From Telopea speciosissima (Eukaryota > Streptophyta > Magnoliopsida > Proteales > Proteaceae): 64,000 nt of DNA. The stretch is from positions 33,579,501 to 33,643,500 of the forward strand of contig NC_057916.1 in NCBI RefSeq assembly GCF_018873765.1, written 5' to 3'. The notes below the pieces were generated by a model. It was not told the DNA's origin. It saw only the letters and a list, made by a program, of their open reading frames with translations, and did no database searches. Positions within the stretch are counted from its first letter, which is position 1. Each line of letters begins with the position of its first letter. Of this stretch, positions 33,242 through 44,835 are shown piece after piece. The position numbers were made by a program, and so were the translations under genes.

Positions 33242-36197
33242 TGTTACGCCCCTATTTCGATGTAATAAATATTGCCACATAGGGGTATGACTGAGATAAT
33301 TACACATCATCCCAACACCTACCAAGATTGCGGATACAGTGTCCCGAGCCACAGTCCACCCTGTCATCACATCTTGATAACAGAAAGGAATGTACAAAAG
33401 GAATTAAACCATTCCAGATACAGAGTTAACGGAAGCGAAATTAAATTAAACCATGTGACATTATAGAACATCGGATCTCTAATGATAATACATATTACAA
33501 TTCTAATCATAAGTAACTAATCATTACTCTCCCTATAATAAACATACAATTTATATATACTTGAGGGGATGAAGACAGAAATAATAAAATACAATTAATT
33601 GCCCCGAGGCACCAATCTTGGGTGTACATCTACATCCAAGTCACAACCGTTGGCCCTACTTGATTCTCATCCAACGGTGCTCATCCAAGTAGTACCTCTT
33701 GCATAATCAACTAAAAAGGGATTGTGCAATGGGGTTAGCTACACTAACTAGTGTGAGAGTAAAGGGGAATGCACATACACCATACAATCAATATCAATCA
33801 GAATGATGCATGTCAATGTTAGATTCATTTTCCATCTAACACACAATTCTATCGATCAAGTATATGCTACTGTGATAACTCGAAAAATACTAAGGGTCAC
33901 TTATCCTATCGCCCCAGTGAGTCCTCAATTATCATGAAGGGACCTGAGCCGGTAGAAGCCATCATGACCATCCAGTGGCAAACCTCGATAGCCATCACTA
34001 CCCCTGCCCTAGCCTCTCCCACCTCCACAGACCGCAGGTGCTCAGACTATCCAACACATAAACCCCTATTGGCAAGGGTCGTAGCATAAGGGAACAAGCA
34101 TCTTAGCCGTAGATATACTATATGCAGGTCCTATTGTCCCGAGAGGTATTTCGGGTGCATCAATATCCCATTCCATCTAGTACCTGGGTACCAGCACGGC
34201 ACGACACATATAGTAGTTTTCATAATTAAATAAATTGGGATTCCGATACCGGCACACCCGTCACCGTAGCCCGATACAATGGTGAGCATACTATCACATT
34301 CACAATAGTTCTCAAATGAATAAAATGCAATGTGCATGCTTATAAATATACCATAGCATGCTTAATATTAATAATTATATAATAATCAAACCCAACAAAT
34401 CACCCAAAATCCACTCACCTAACACGGACACCTCCGTGTGTGGTTGACATGAATTTCACCTAAGCTTCTCGCTCTCCATCGAGTTGGGTAGCCTAGTAAT
34501 ACAAAAATAATCATTAAATCATATATAGAAGGGTCCCACACTGGGCCCATAAGGTTAAAACTAAGTTTCAACCAAGACAGCACGAGCGGACTCACGGGCG
34601 GTCTCAGCAGATGCGAGTCCGTCCCTGACTCTGTTCAGGCCAAAAGGTAAAATCAGAGCGAGCGGACCCACGAGTGGAACTTCTTATTTGAGTCTGGTGG
34701 TTGATCCATTCGACACCTGAGACACACTTAAAAGGGAGCGGATCCACGGGCGGATGTGCATCTTGGGTCCACCCCCGCATCCTTTCAATTTCTTGAGATA
34801 GACCCGAGAGCAACAGGCTTGGGGCGGAGGCGAACAGAGTGAATCCGTGCCTTCGTCCGCTCAGGCCAACACACAGGGTTTACACTGGGCAGACTGACGG
34901 GCGGTACCATGATAGATGGATCCGGTCATTCGTCCGCCGGCAGTCTCTTCAGAGATTGCAGAGGGATTTTGCTCCAGCTTGAAGCTTGGAGCTCCATAGC
35001 ACCTCGGGAACAAGGGAGAGGTGTCTAAGCCCTCCTAGGGTCACTAGGTCCTAGGTTCACCTCATGGATCCAAGATCCTACAAGGGTTTAGTCTCCATTA
35101 GTCCAAGGGTTGGGGTTCAAGGTTCAAACCTTAGATTCATTGGCCATGGCTGCAATTGCAGCACTTAGAGGCCTAGGTCACCATCCATTAGAGCTCCCAA
35201 CTAGGGCCGAGCTTCACCTTGAGTCCCAAATGGAACCCTAGGTTAGCCCTAGCTCAAGAAACCATTAAAATTAAAGAGAAATGAGGGAGAGCTAGGTTTG
35301 GGGGAGCTTACCTTGGTGAGCTTCCTTCTTCCAGCCACTCTCTCCATCTCTTCTCCTCCTCTTTCTCTTCTCCCTTGGATCCGGCCAGCTGGGGAGGAGG
35401 TGTGGGGATGCCAACCATCTTTGCATGGCTTCCATCCTCTTCCCTTCCCCTCCTATTCCTCTTCTACTTCTCCTTCCTCTTCCTTCCTCTTCCTCCTTCT
35501 CTTTTCTCTTGTCTCTTCTCCTCCACGGCTTATGGGGGAGGGGGAGAGATAAGTGAATGAGAGGGGTTCTTTTAGTTTTAAGGGGGTAGAAGGGTCCTTA
35601 GGGTGTATTTGGTTTAGGTATCCCCAATCACTTAGTGGCCTTAGGTCTTTAAATGGGGTTTGGTTTAGGTCTTAGGGCTTGTTTGGCTTTAGCCATACCC
35701 ATTAGGTCCATTAGGTCATGTATTGGGGTGCACCCTAAGTCCTATTGTCCACTAGGGTCTGTTTAGTTTAGGCTAAGGTGTATAAAACCTATTATTCACC
35801 TAGTTAAGCCTTGTGGGCCCCACTTCATGGCCCACTCAACAAAGCAATGGTGAGGGCAAGAGTCCATATGGTCCAAAGGTTCAATTAGGGTGTCCGGGAC
35901 ACAGGTATGTGGGTCCCACAGGTAAATAAACCAAAAAGGCTGATGACAGCACCAACGGATCCTCGAGCGAATTCAGCAAGAGTGAGTCTTTTCGTAACTC
36001 CGGTGCTGCTATCATGGCCCAAACTTCAAGGAAAGTTGCAGGGTTTTGGCCCACACTTCTAAGTCTTCGAGGGGAATCTTTCTACGGTATTACCAGTTCA
36101 AAGTCATTAGTGTTGACCATAGCCATAAGGCATTGCCCATTGGGTAAGGTCTGGATTGCCCCGGGGTATAGGGGATATTTGGGGTGCGGGTGTAACA
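33242..36197. mobile_element. Solo LTR of a large LTR retrotransposon, 2,956 bp
   Basis: The ends TGTTACGCCC and GGGTGTAACA form the inverted TG...CA termini of an LTR. GTTAG is duplicated exactly on both sides (33237-33241 and 36198-36202). No gag-pol sequence is present. LTRs of this length with TGTTAC/GTAACA ends fit plant Ty3/Gypsy elements; the clade is not determined. It sits in the right arm of the ATP-delta-containing element. Confidence 0.88.
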
Positions 36198-36229
36198 GTT
36201 AGGCACTTAGGTATGGTTGATAAAATCTT

Positions 36230-37506
36230 GGGAAAATTTCACGAACACCCCCTAAAAGTATCCAATATCTCAGAAATTTACCATACTTGGTCAAAATGTC
36301 ACAGACACCCCCTATTTTTATGAATTTATTTCAATTTAGTCCACTCTGTTAGTCTCTGCAGTTAAGTGTCTGTTAACTCTTTTTAAATGGCAAAATTACC
36401 CTTACCACAGTGAAATCCCTATAATACCCTTAATGATGAATTAATGATGTTAGAAGTTAGTTTTTAGAAAAATACAGTTTTGCCCTTATTTTTATTCAAT
36501 ACTTTTTTTTTATTCCTTTTTTCTCCCCTTCTTCTTCTCCTTCTTCTCCTTCTGCTGTTTCTTCCGCCGCCGTCACCACCACCACCACCGCCACCCCGTC
36601 CAGCCCTCCTTCTATGCCCGCACAATTTCCTCCCCATCTCCTTCTTCTCCGCCCAGGTTTCCTCTTCTTCTTCCTAATCTTCTTCTATTTTTTCTGCTCC
36701 ACATTTCTTTGCACCACAGCCGACAATGGATTCCAGAGAGCTTGAAAAAAAATGATGGCAGCCAATGGATTTTGATTCTATGTTGGGTTGGAAAAATGGG
36801 AATAAAAGAAAAGAAATAGGGATCCGATGGTTATTGGGAGGGAAAATGGAAAAGGAAATCAAAGACATGATGGGATCAGAAATGATAAATTAATTGAGGA
36901 TGGGTGTGGTCATGGCTGGAATTCAGATTGGGGTTTTGTTTAGACAAGGATGTGGGTTAGATTAGAAGTGAAAAGAAATGGAGAGGAGAATCGATGATGG
37001 TGGGATGAGGGTTTTTAGAACGAAAATGATAAAAAATTTAAAGAGAAAAGAATAGGGATGAAAGGAGAAATAAAGGTTAGTGGAGATGATGGCGGTTTTA
37101 GCAGAGATGGGTTTTGAGAGAGGGTCGATGATAGGGTTTCGGAAATGGAAGATGTATTTACCTCGTTTTGTCGCCCTTCTTCAGTTCGCTTTCAGCCATG
37201 GGTGGAAATGGAAGTTCGGTCATCTTCTCGTTTTGTCGTCCTTTTTCAGTTTGCTTTCTCCTTGCCTTGCCGTTGGTAATGGTGGCCATAACCAGAGCAG
37301 GTGATGGTCGCCGGAGCCAAAGCCATAGAGGGAACAAGATGAATGACAATTTTATCCTTTTATTTAAATAACTAAGGGGTAAAATAGATATTTAACCTTT
37401 GGGTACTAATTGTGCTTAACGTTTGGGGTGTCTATGACATTTTGACCAAATATGATAAGTTTCTGAGATATTTGATACTTTTAGGGGGTGTCTGTGAAAT
37501 TTTCCC
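36230..37506. mobile_element. Mutator-like element, 1,277 bp, 9 bp TSD
   Basis: TIRs begin GGGAAAATTTCACGAACACC and GGGAAAATTTCACAGACACC and run about 80 bp (ggtcaaaatgtca). TAAAATCTT is duplicated exactly (36221-36229 and 37507-37515). The interior has a (ttc)n and (cac)n-rich stretch at about 36510-36620 and gene-like GC-richer sequence, but no recognised protein. Confidence 0.88.
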
Positions 37507-37642
37507 TAAAATCTTTGTAAAGTAAGGGAGGGAATTATCATTTTTCAAAACTTGGGTACTGAGTTGGCATTAAGGAAACTTAAAAAAGAGGGGATGATAT
37601 TTTTCCTTATATGAGAGATGGTTTTACCAAAATAGCAAAAAA

Positions 37643-39595
37643 GAGTTAAATACACATGTACTTTCTAAGTCGTCCAAAAATTCTACATGTCCCCCTGAGA
37701 TTCTAATAAATCTATACACATCTCTTGATAATTCCATGCACACCCCTTGCTTTTCAAAGTAATCCATGTTTTAGTCCACATCATTAATATTAGGTGGTAG
37801 ACGTTAAGATTTTTGTTTATTGATCAAACTACCCTTTATTCTAATCACCCCTATAATTTGAAAAGACAGTTTTTCCCAACACTCATCTTCGTCTTTTTTA
37901 CAAGTGTAGATACCCAATACCACCACCCAGCATTGCCGCAACCACGACCACCACCACCCGCCATTACCATCATCACCGCCGTTTGACCAAAGTGCCCTCA
38001 TCTTCCCCAAATCGTCTCCTTGCCCAGCCCTCTCCCCCGCCTCACCCCTGCTTACCTTAAACTCCCAAGCTGAACGTCCATAATATTCAAACCAGAAATC
38101 AAAAGGAAGATGAACAAGAAACTTTGATTATTTAACCTCATAACCTGGTCTGCTTCCTTCGTCCATACTGTATCCACTCTTTATTGTAATCAACTACGAA
38201 CCAGAGACCACATATATTTGAGAATCACTTGAATGCAAATCCGGTAAAGTAACAAATGATTGTCGATTTTGAAACTAATCGATTTGAACAAATTGAAGCC
38301 ACATGATCTGAAAACCAGAAATTGAAATTAGAACTAGACAAAGCAATTGTTGTCGCAGAGAACTTGAAGATTCAGTTCGCAGGTTCTTGAGGATGATGAA
38401 TTTCGATCAAATCACTGCCACTTTGATCATGGTGTCCTCAAGAATGAAGACCGAAAGATCTTTAGAGCTTTGCCGCTCCCGAATCACGAAGAAGGTGAGT
38501 GAGTTGTCGGCTGGAATTGGAAGAAAGAAGCGAGGGTATGATTAGGTTTCAGTAGCAGGTTCAACCACGGATGATTCGTGATTTAGTTTTTCGAAGAAGA
38601 AAACCCTCTGTTAAACCCCAAAACTTTGCCCTCTATTTTCTTTCCCTCTCCCTGAAACAGAAAAAAACGGAGGAGAGGAGGTCGGTGGCTAGGGTTCGAT
38701 CATGGAAATATGGTTCGACTAAGGGTTCGAAGATATCGGCAATCTAACCTTAGCTTTTCTGGTTTATTAGTTCTGAAATTTTGGGCGAAGAGTGAACTCA
38801 CCTGGACGATTAGAAACCCTAGGACTTTAGTTCCTGAAATCGATCCCACTGAGAACACAAGCTTCTATTCCTAACTGGACCTGCAACTACCGCTGATTCC
38901 AAGTTTCATGAATCTGTAATCCAAATACCACTTGATTTCTATAACTCCAGTGGTTTGGATCAATCCAGCAGGCCTAGGCGATAATAAATTTGGAATTTCA
39001 GAGCTGTCTGAGACAGATTCCAAGGGCTGCAGCGAGTTCTTCTCTTGTGTTCTACTACCCCTGTTATTATCGTAAGTGTGGGGCGGTGGTGTGGTAAAAT
39101 AGGAACAGAGGGCGGTGATTCTGCAGGGAGGGGGTGGTGATGATCGCATGGGGAAGAGGATGGTGTGGAATGGGACTGCACGGTGGTGATGGTTTTAATG
39201 GTGGGTGACGGTGACGGTGGCGGTGGTAGTGGTGGTAGTTTTGGGTATCTACATCTGTAAAAGAAGAAGATGATTTGGGGAAGACGAGGGCATTTTGATC
39301 CTTCCTAGTTCTTCCTTTGCACAAAAATGAAAGAGAATGGTATATCTACTCATAAGGGTATTATGATAATTATGTCCGATGTTATAATTGTACATTATAT
39401 TTTTTAATTTCAGGTTCCGTTAACATTTAACGCCTGATATTAATGGCATAAACTAGAATTAGTTTAAAAAACAGGGGGTGTGCGTGAAATTATCAAGGGA
39501 TATATGTGAAATTGTCAGAATCTAAGAAAGACATGTGGAATTTTGGTTCATGCATATTTTTTTATTTTGGTAAACGGTACATGCATATTTAACCC
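37643..39595. mobile_element. Mutator-like element with ~290 bp TIRs
   Basis: The left GAGTTAAATACACATGTA matches the inverted right end GGGTTAAATATGCATGTA. The match continues intermittently through ttgataattccatgcacacc, and gtgtagatacccaata near 37910 pairs with the copy near 39245. The core is CAC/GGT-trinucleotide-rich at both ends, with unidentified sequence between. No convincing 9 bp duplication. Confidence 0.7.
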
Positions 39596-39649
39596 AAATA
39601 AAAATATGAAAAAGGATTATGTCAAGGAAAAATCATGTTGTAAATAAGG

Positions 39650-40111
39650 TTGTTAAAAAGAGATCTTAACCGTATTTTGGAAATTACTTCCTTCATTTTA
39701 TACTTCATCAGGACTGAAAGGAACCGTGTTCATTGTAAGGATGATCGTCCAAACTCCTATCGAGTGTTGTACCATGTTAACCTATGGGGTGCGACTTTGG
39801 ACAACGAGACCTCTCACCCAGAGACCCCTGATTCTATTCTTTCAACCCCAAATCCCATTTCCACTTATTTACACATGTATGGTAACAAAAATGGTCAATC
39901 AATTTTAATCATCTATGAAAGTTTTCACCCCACCACTAAGGAAGGCGGTTGGACTTCTATGTTTTTTTGGAATTGGAGAACTTTAATGGGGAGAGGAGGA
40001 GATAGGGGATGGGATACGCCCCAACGTGAACTTAGGGAAGGGAAGCAATACAATAGGCATCAAGCACTTAAACATCTAGACTGGTTCTACTCATTTGGTG
40101 GAGTGGCTTAA
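39650..40111 (+). other. Open frame of 153 codons, not recognised
   Basis: The frame begins MLKRDLNRILEITSFI and ends LDWFYSFGGVA. It shows no known motif, splice structure or conserved pattern I recognise. It could be chance or a decayed repeat. No promoter was identified. Confidence 0.15.
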
Positions 40112-40191
40112 TAAGGAGAATTTTCATAAATGGCGGTGGCAAATCTTTCATCTTTTATATAGCATATCTTCTATTTTTTGAGTTTTTTTTT

Positions 40192-40374
40192 AAGGGAAAA
40201 AGTTTTCTCATCGGGAGTGTGGCCTACGCCAGCACTCCCATGAGTCTATCTCTCTCCTCTCCATGTGAAAAGACGCTTCTATCCCCTTGTTTTAAGGAGG
40301 AGAGAGATAGACACAAGGGAGTGCTGGCATAGGCCACACTCCCATGTAGAAAACTACTTCCCTTTTTTGAATTA
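40192..40374. mobile_element. Foldback MITE, 183 bp
   Basis: Inverted arms of about 65 bp: AAGGGAAAAAGTTTTCT with gggagtgtggcctacgccag on the left; the right arm carries ctggcataggccacactccc and ends agaaaactacttccctt. T-rich flanks prevent calling a target duplication. Confidence 0.85.
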
Positions 40375-40804
40375 GTTATTGTAATGAAGATTAAAGAGAT
40401 GTAGTTTGGACTTTGGACAACACAAGTATTAGCAAATACGGTTATAACTACCAAGTCTTTTGATTACTTCACCGGAACTAACTCGGATATTGTTCCTTTT
40501 CTGAATTAAAATCTTCTTTTGGTTTCATTTAAAAAAAAAAAAGGTTGTTAAAAAATTTACGGAGAAAGAACACCGCTTAGTCGCATGCAACGCATGGTTC
40601 CTGTGCCTAGAACATAGGGCCGTGCAAAATTATCATCGCATCCCTATGGAAAGTCAGAAATCCCCGAGGGTGCGACGGTCATTTCAAGTGACCATGTGTT
40701 TAGGAGCAAGAATCATGCGCCGCACGCAACCAAGTAGCAGCATTCTCTTTCTCAAAAATTTATAATCAATTTTTTTTCTATTGATATAATGAGGATAAAT
40801 GTAT

Positions 40805-41249
40805 AGACATAGGAGAGTCGTTTGAGGTGGTATGGGTATGTCCAACGGAGACCTATAGATGCACCAGTAAGGAAGAGTGACCAGATTCAGTTTGAATGAG
40901 CTAAAAGAGGTAGGAACAGGTCTAAAATGATTATTAGAGAAGTGGTAAGAAAGGATATGCATGTGGTAGAGCTCGAACCTAGTATGATCGCGGATAGAGT
41001 TGTTTGGAGGACAAAGACCCGTGTAGTCGACCCCTTATAGGAAGATGTTCCTTGAGATATTGTTTTGACTACTGGTTAGACTTCTTCCTTCAGTAATTTT
41101 ATTTTATCTTTTATACTTTATTTTATTTTATTTTATTTTTTTACTCTCCTCTACTTCAATTATTATTTTATTACTGTCACGGTTTCTTCGGATCCATGTA
41201 ACCAACCCCATTTAATTGGGAATTTGGGATAAGATTACGGTTGTTGTTG
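40805..41249 (+). mobile_element. 5'-truncated LINE (RTE-like) with 20 bp TSD and TTG tail
   Basis: The frame fragment SRLRWYGYVQRRPIDAPVRK, a stop, then DRVVWRTKTRVVDPL is the extreme C-terminus of a plant LINE reverse-transcriptase protein. The 3' tail ends ttgttgttg. A 20 bp direct repeat, TATAATGARGATAAATGTAT, flanks it (40785-40804 and 41250-41269, one mismatch). This indicates target-primed insertion with severe 5' truncation. Confidence 0.88.
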
Positions 41250-41274
41250 TATAATGAAGATAAATGTATTCGAA

Positions 41275-41480
41275 TGTTCTACTTTTAATAATGGTATAAT
41301 GATGTCATCTTCAAATTATTTTGATGGGAAAATAACCACACGAGAATTTCACCATTAGTAGAACATATTTTTTTTTTCCAATAAAGGTAAAGATATTTGG
41401 AAAAAAAAATATGATACTTTAAATAATGACATAATGACATCACTTTTAAATTATTTTGAAAGGGAAAAATAACCATTCAA
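41275..41480. repeat. Imperfect tandem duplication (~115 bp unit)
   Basis: The segments around 41287-41340 and 41417-41475 share taataatg.cataatga..tca, then caaattattttgaaggga and aaataaccatt. Diverged. Confidence 0.6.
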
Positions 41481-41943
41481 CGGGTGGTGTAGTTTCCTCT
41501 ATGCACCCGTTCACAAACAATCAGGTTCACACATAGTCTCCCCTCCATTAAAAAACCCTACTATTTGATGTTTCGAAATCTTCTCTTCCATCCACTCCAA
41601 AAATGCATACCAAAGGAAACCCTTCTTTTTTTTTTTTTGTTAATAACCTTTTCTCCTATTTTGAAAACTTTTTTAACTCTTACATTAAATAACTTTTAGA
41701 AACAAAACAATAAGCAATCAAAAGAAATTTACAAATTTCTAATTTCACCATTTTGGTAACAAAAAGATGCACTATTATATCAAATAAGGAAAAGGTTCTT
41801 GAACAGGGTGTGCTAGCACTTCTGTGTCCATCTCTTTCCTCCTCAAATGAAATGATCTTGTTGCCATCCTATGTATGATATAGTTTTGCCACACTTCATT
41901 GGTGATCTTTTCTATGTCGCTTGATCAGAGAACCCCTCCCTAT

Positions 41944-42159
41944 AATGGAATGAGGTATCGATATCAGATTGGCCAGGTTTGATACCAGACCGCTCTTGGA
42001 TCGGGTTTTGGTATCGGATCAAAAGTAAAATCATTAAAAAAAAAGCTGATTTTGTAATGAAAAGTAAGGGTAAAATTGACCGATCCAGACCAATACGACC
42101 AATCCGAATCAATATCGGTGAAGACCAATACCATTCCTGATACCGATATCTCAATCCCT
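41944..42159. mobile_element. MITE of family M (gtatcgg-rich), copy 1
   Basis: 216 bp with inverted ends (gaggtatcgatatcag against ctgataccgatatctc). Flanks cctccctat and tctccctat match in 8 of 9 bases. Confidence 0.8.
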
Positions 42160-42512
42160 TCTCCCTATCAAATAATCCCTCAAATGGGCAAATGCCTTTC
42201 TTGCCACACGCTCAAGTCTCACGGTCTCATCCCTGCAAACAGCTCCAATGGCACATCTTGTCATCCCATAGTGGCAATTTACCGGACCGGGCCAGCGTAT
42301 ATGGGCATTGTCTCAGCCCCATTCCCAGACCGTATTAGCCTCACAATACAGGCCCAAGTCCATCCTAAGTGCGGACTGGGCTAGAACCCAACCCAGTAAC
42401 ATATACTCAAAAAATATAGGCCATTATAAAAAGCAAACCCGCCTTAGTGGCTCATTTTTACAAAAATGCTGCTATTTAGAGTAGAGAAGCCAGAGAACCC
42501 TAACACCTGACT

Positions 42513-42703
42513 ATGGTTCGTGATCTGATCCGATACGGATTGGGATTGCCCAAACTCAGGCAAATATGATACTTTTGTCCTTGTTTTCTTATAAAAAAAC
42601 TAATTCTTTTATAACATTTTTACTCCTGTCCGTACAGCTGGATCGGATCGGTATCGGGATCAGTCTCAGCCGATACTGATCTGATCCGATACCTCAAACC
42701 ATG
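42513..42703. mobile_element. MITE of family M, copy 2
   Basis: 191 bp. The ends ATGGTTCGTGATCTGATCCG and inverted ATGGTTTGAGGTATCGG are flanked by an exact 9 bp duplication, CACCTGACT (42504-42512 and 42704-42712). Confidence 0.85.
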
Positions 42704-42817
42704 CACCTGACTGATTCTGAATTTATTTTAAAAGACTATGCTCGACACTCGTCCTTCCCATGTAAAGGCCCAACAAATAGGAGTGCTTTATACAAGCATT
42801 TCAGCTGAGTGTCTTTT

Positions 42818-42974
42818 TTGGATGTTTATCCTCTCAAGTGCAGTGCCTAGTGCACCTTTAAAGTGCATCAGACGATGCACTACACTTTAGACTTGAATTT
42901 TTATACTCCCAAATGTAATAGTCATTGTCCGATGCACTGTGCAGTGCACCGCACTTGAGAAGATGAAAATCCAA
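42818..42974. mobile_element. Foldback MITE, 157 bp
   Basis: The ends TTGGATGTTTATCCTCTCAA and inverted TTGGATTTTCATCTTCTCAA continue through agtgcagtgc. No target duplication was resolved and there is no coding. Confidence 0.75.
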
Positions 42975-43678
42975 CGATACGTCTTGCCATGTATTACACT
43001 TCACCCCTTAGTTTTTTCTGAGTCATCATACAATCTTTACGAAAAGCTTGAATTTTGAACCTGATTAATGCTTAATTCTATTAACAACCTTTGCTAGGCC
43101 TAAAATATCATGCAGGTAGCTAAAGGAGCCCCACCATTGTTCTCTACCAGGTCTAACACAAACAATACTAATTAATGAGCTTAGATGAAGTGAGCTCCTT
43201 GGCCTTGGCTTGTGCTATGGAATGCTGATGAAAAAAGAAGTTCATCACAAACCATACCTCAGGGGGTTCGACTTCTGACTCCATACCCTTCGCTGGCGTG
43301 CCGGCCTGCTTTGTGTGCCTTCACCCTCCCAACAGAGTCGCCTTCAGATCTAACGGATGGTAAGCATATGGTTTCCCTAAAAGTATGGCCAGACCATTTA
43401 AGTGCAAAATGTGTGGCCTAAATGCCACATCACTTAAGGGAGTTGCTAATAGGTGATTAGATTCCTTATCCTAATGGGTAACTGCTGTGATACTATCTAA
43501 TGTTGAACTTGAAGGACATAGGCTGAGTAGTGTCTTTCGGGGTTGATTATTCCATATGTTGTAACTTATTATACAACTCTTACAGAAAATTTAATCATTT
43601 TGAGGGTCGTCCTCCATGAAATTACTAACCCATCCTAAGTTTTTAATTCACATTGTATAAATATTTTAGGGGGAGGGA

Positions 43679-43830
43679 TGGATATGCTAGCAGTATTCCT
43701 TAAACTAGCACCGTAGCTATTTGTCTAGCTCTGTCTTCTCCCCATTTGAAATGACTCCCTTACCTCTCAAAGAGAGAAAGAGAGATAGAGACATAAGGTG
43801 CTAGCTTATAGTATACCGTTAGCATACCCA
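43679..43830. mobile_element. Foldback MITE, 152 bp
   Basis: The ends TGGATATGCTAGCAGTAT and inverted TGGGTATGCTAACGGTAT share a second inner block (ctagcacc). An agagagaaagagagatagag tract is in the right half. Confidence 0.7.
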
Positions 43831-44232
43831 ATATTGTATTACTTTTAGAAAATCTATAATTGGTTTATGCACTTATGTAATCGTGTCCATCTTATTGTTA
43901 AATTTCTAGTGCTTTACTAGCCTCTATCAAGTAAATTATTCACTTATGGACTTAACTAACGGAAGCTTTGTCAATAATTGATCAATGGTTTTATTATTTG
44001 GAGAAAATATTTAATGATAAAATCCTTAAATGTATTTCTATAGTACGGATCTAATGCTTGAGTTTTAATCTTGAAGGCATGATATGAATTGCGTTCTTTT
44101 TCATTGAGCTAGTTAGCTCAGCTCACAGTTATGATTGTTTGTACAGATCATGCACACGTCGAGTGTCAATGCACCGATTGTGTTAGAAGGATCAGAGGGA
44201 AGGGCGTAAGCTTCTCCGAGTAGATGATCAAC

Positions 44233-44835
44233 TAGGGATGAAATAGGGCCGGGTTTTTTAAAACCACAGCCCAAGCCCAAGCCTGCTGGGCTCAACCCAG
44301 TCCAGCCCTAATTGACCCTGATTCGGCTGGGGTAAGCCGAGTTGACCTTGATTTTTGCCAAGGGGTGGGTTAGCCTTGATTGACCCTATTTTTGCAACCT
44401 TAACTGACCCTTTTTTTTTTTTTCCATTTGCGTTGCCCTATGTATTATAAAAATGAGAAACATGTGATTAGGTATTGGTTTGTTTCATACTCAAGTGACT
44501 ATTAGACTTTTTTTTGGGTTAAAAAACTTAATTCAATCTTAAAATTTTAAATACTTTTGTTCAATAGATAATTACACTCTTTTTGGATAAACCAATAAAC
44601 AATTAGATACTAAACTACAAATTGTAATATGCAAACTCTAAATTATAAAGCATAACTTAATACAGGGTCAGGTCAAGCTGAGCTCAGCCCGAGGCCTCAA
44701 CCCTGGCCCAGTCTTACCCTAACCCTGAGCTTGAAAGTTCCAACCCTAACTTGCCCTCAGGGTTGAAAAATCCAGTCCAAGCTCTATTTGGGTTTAAGAC
44801 GGGTTCAGGCCGACAAGGCCAAACTTACACCCCTA
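44233..44835. mobile_element. hAT-type MITE, 603 bp (family H, copy 1), 8 bp TSD
   Basis: The ends TAGGGATGAAAT and CTTACACCCCTA are flanked by the exact duplication TGATCAAC (44225-44232 and 44836-44843). Sub-terminal regions are rich in gccc and tgaccct words; the AT-rich centre has no coding. Confidence 0.9.

Larger units (their letters stand above)
29694..37608. mobile_element. Mutator-like composite with long inverted repeats enclosing an ATP synthase delta copy
   Basis: The left arm (29694-29781, resuming at 31497-31535) and the right arm (33220-33241, 36203-36229, 37516-37608) are inverted copies: AAGGGAAAATATCATCC against AAGGAAAAATATCATCC, then ttaagtttccttaat, acccaagttttgaaaaatga and ctatcaactgtacc. 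Both arms are interrupted by later insertions. Removing those leaves about 1.95 kb centred on the delta-subunit sequence at 31826-32595. No 9 bp duplication was found at the outer ends, so the element is inferred from the arms only. Confidence 0.7.

Noticed and set aside
35298..35552. Ser/Leu-rich plus frames in the solo LTR
   Set aside because: Low-complexity CT-rich LTR sequence, not coding.
29694..37608. Reading the ATP delta sequence as a retrocopy
   Set aside because: Plant delta genes are normally intronless and no poly-A tail or retroposition-type duplication is visible at its ends, so retroposition is not supported.
39067..39324. His/Pro-rich minus frame
   Set aside because: Product of a CAC/GGT trinucleotide stretch at a TIR.
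41800..41870. Segment resembling one arm of the foldback MITE at 40192-40374
   Set aside because: The second arm could not be found, so no element was called.
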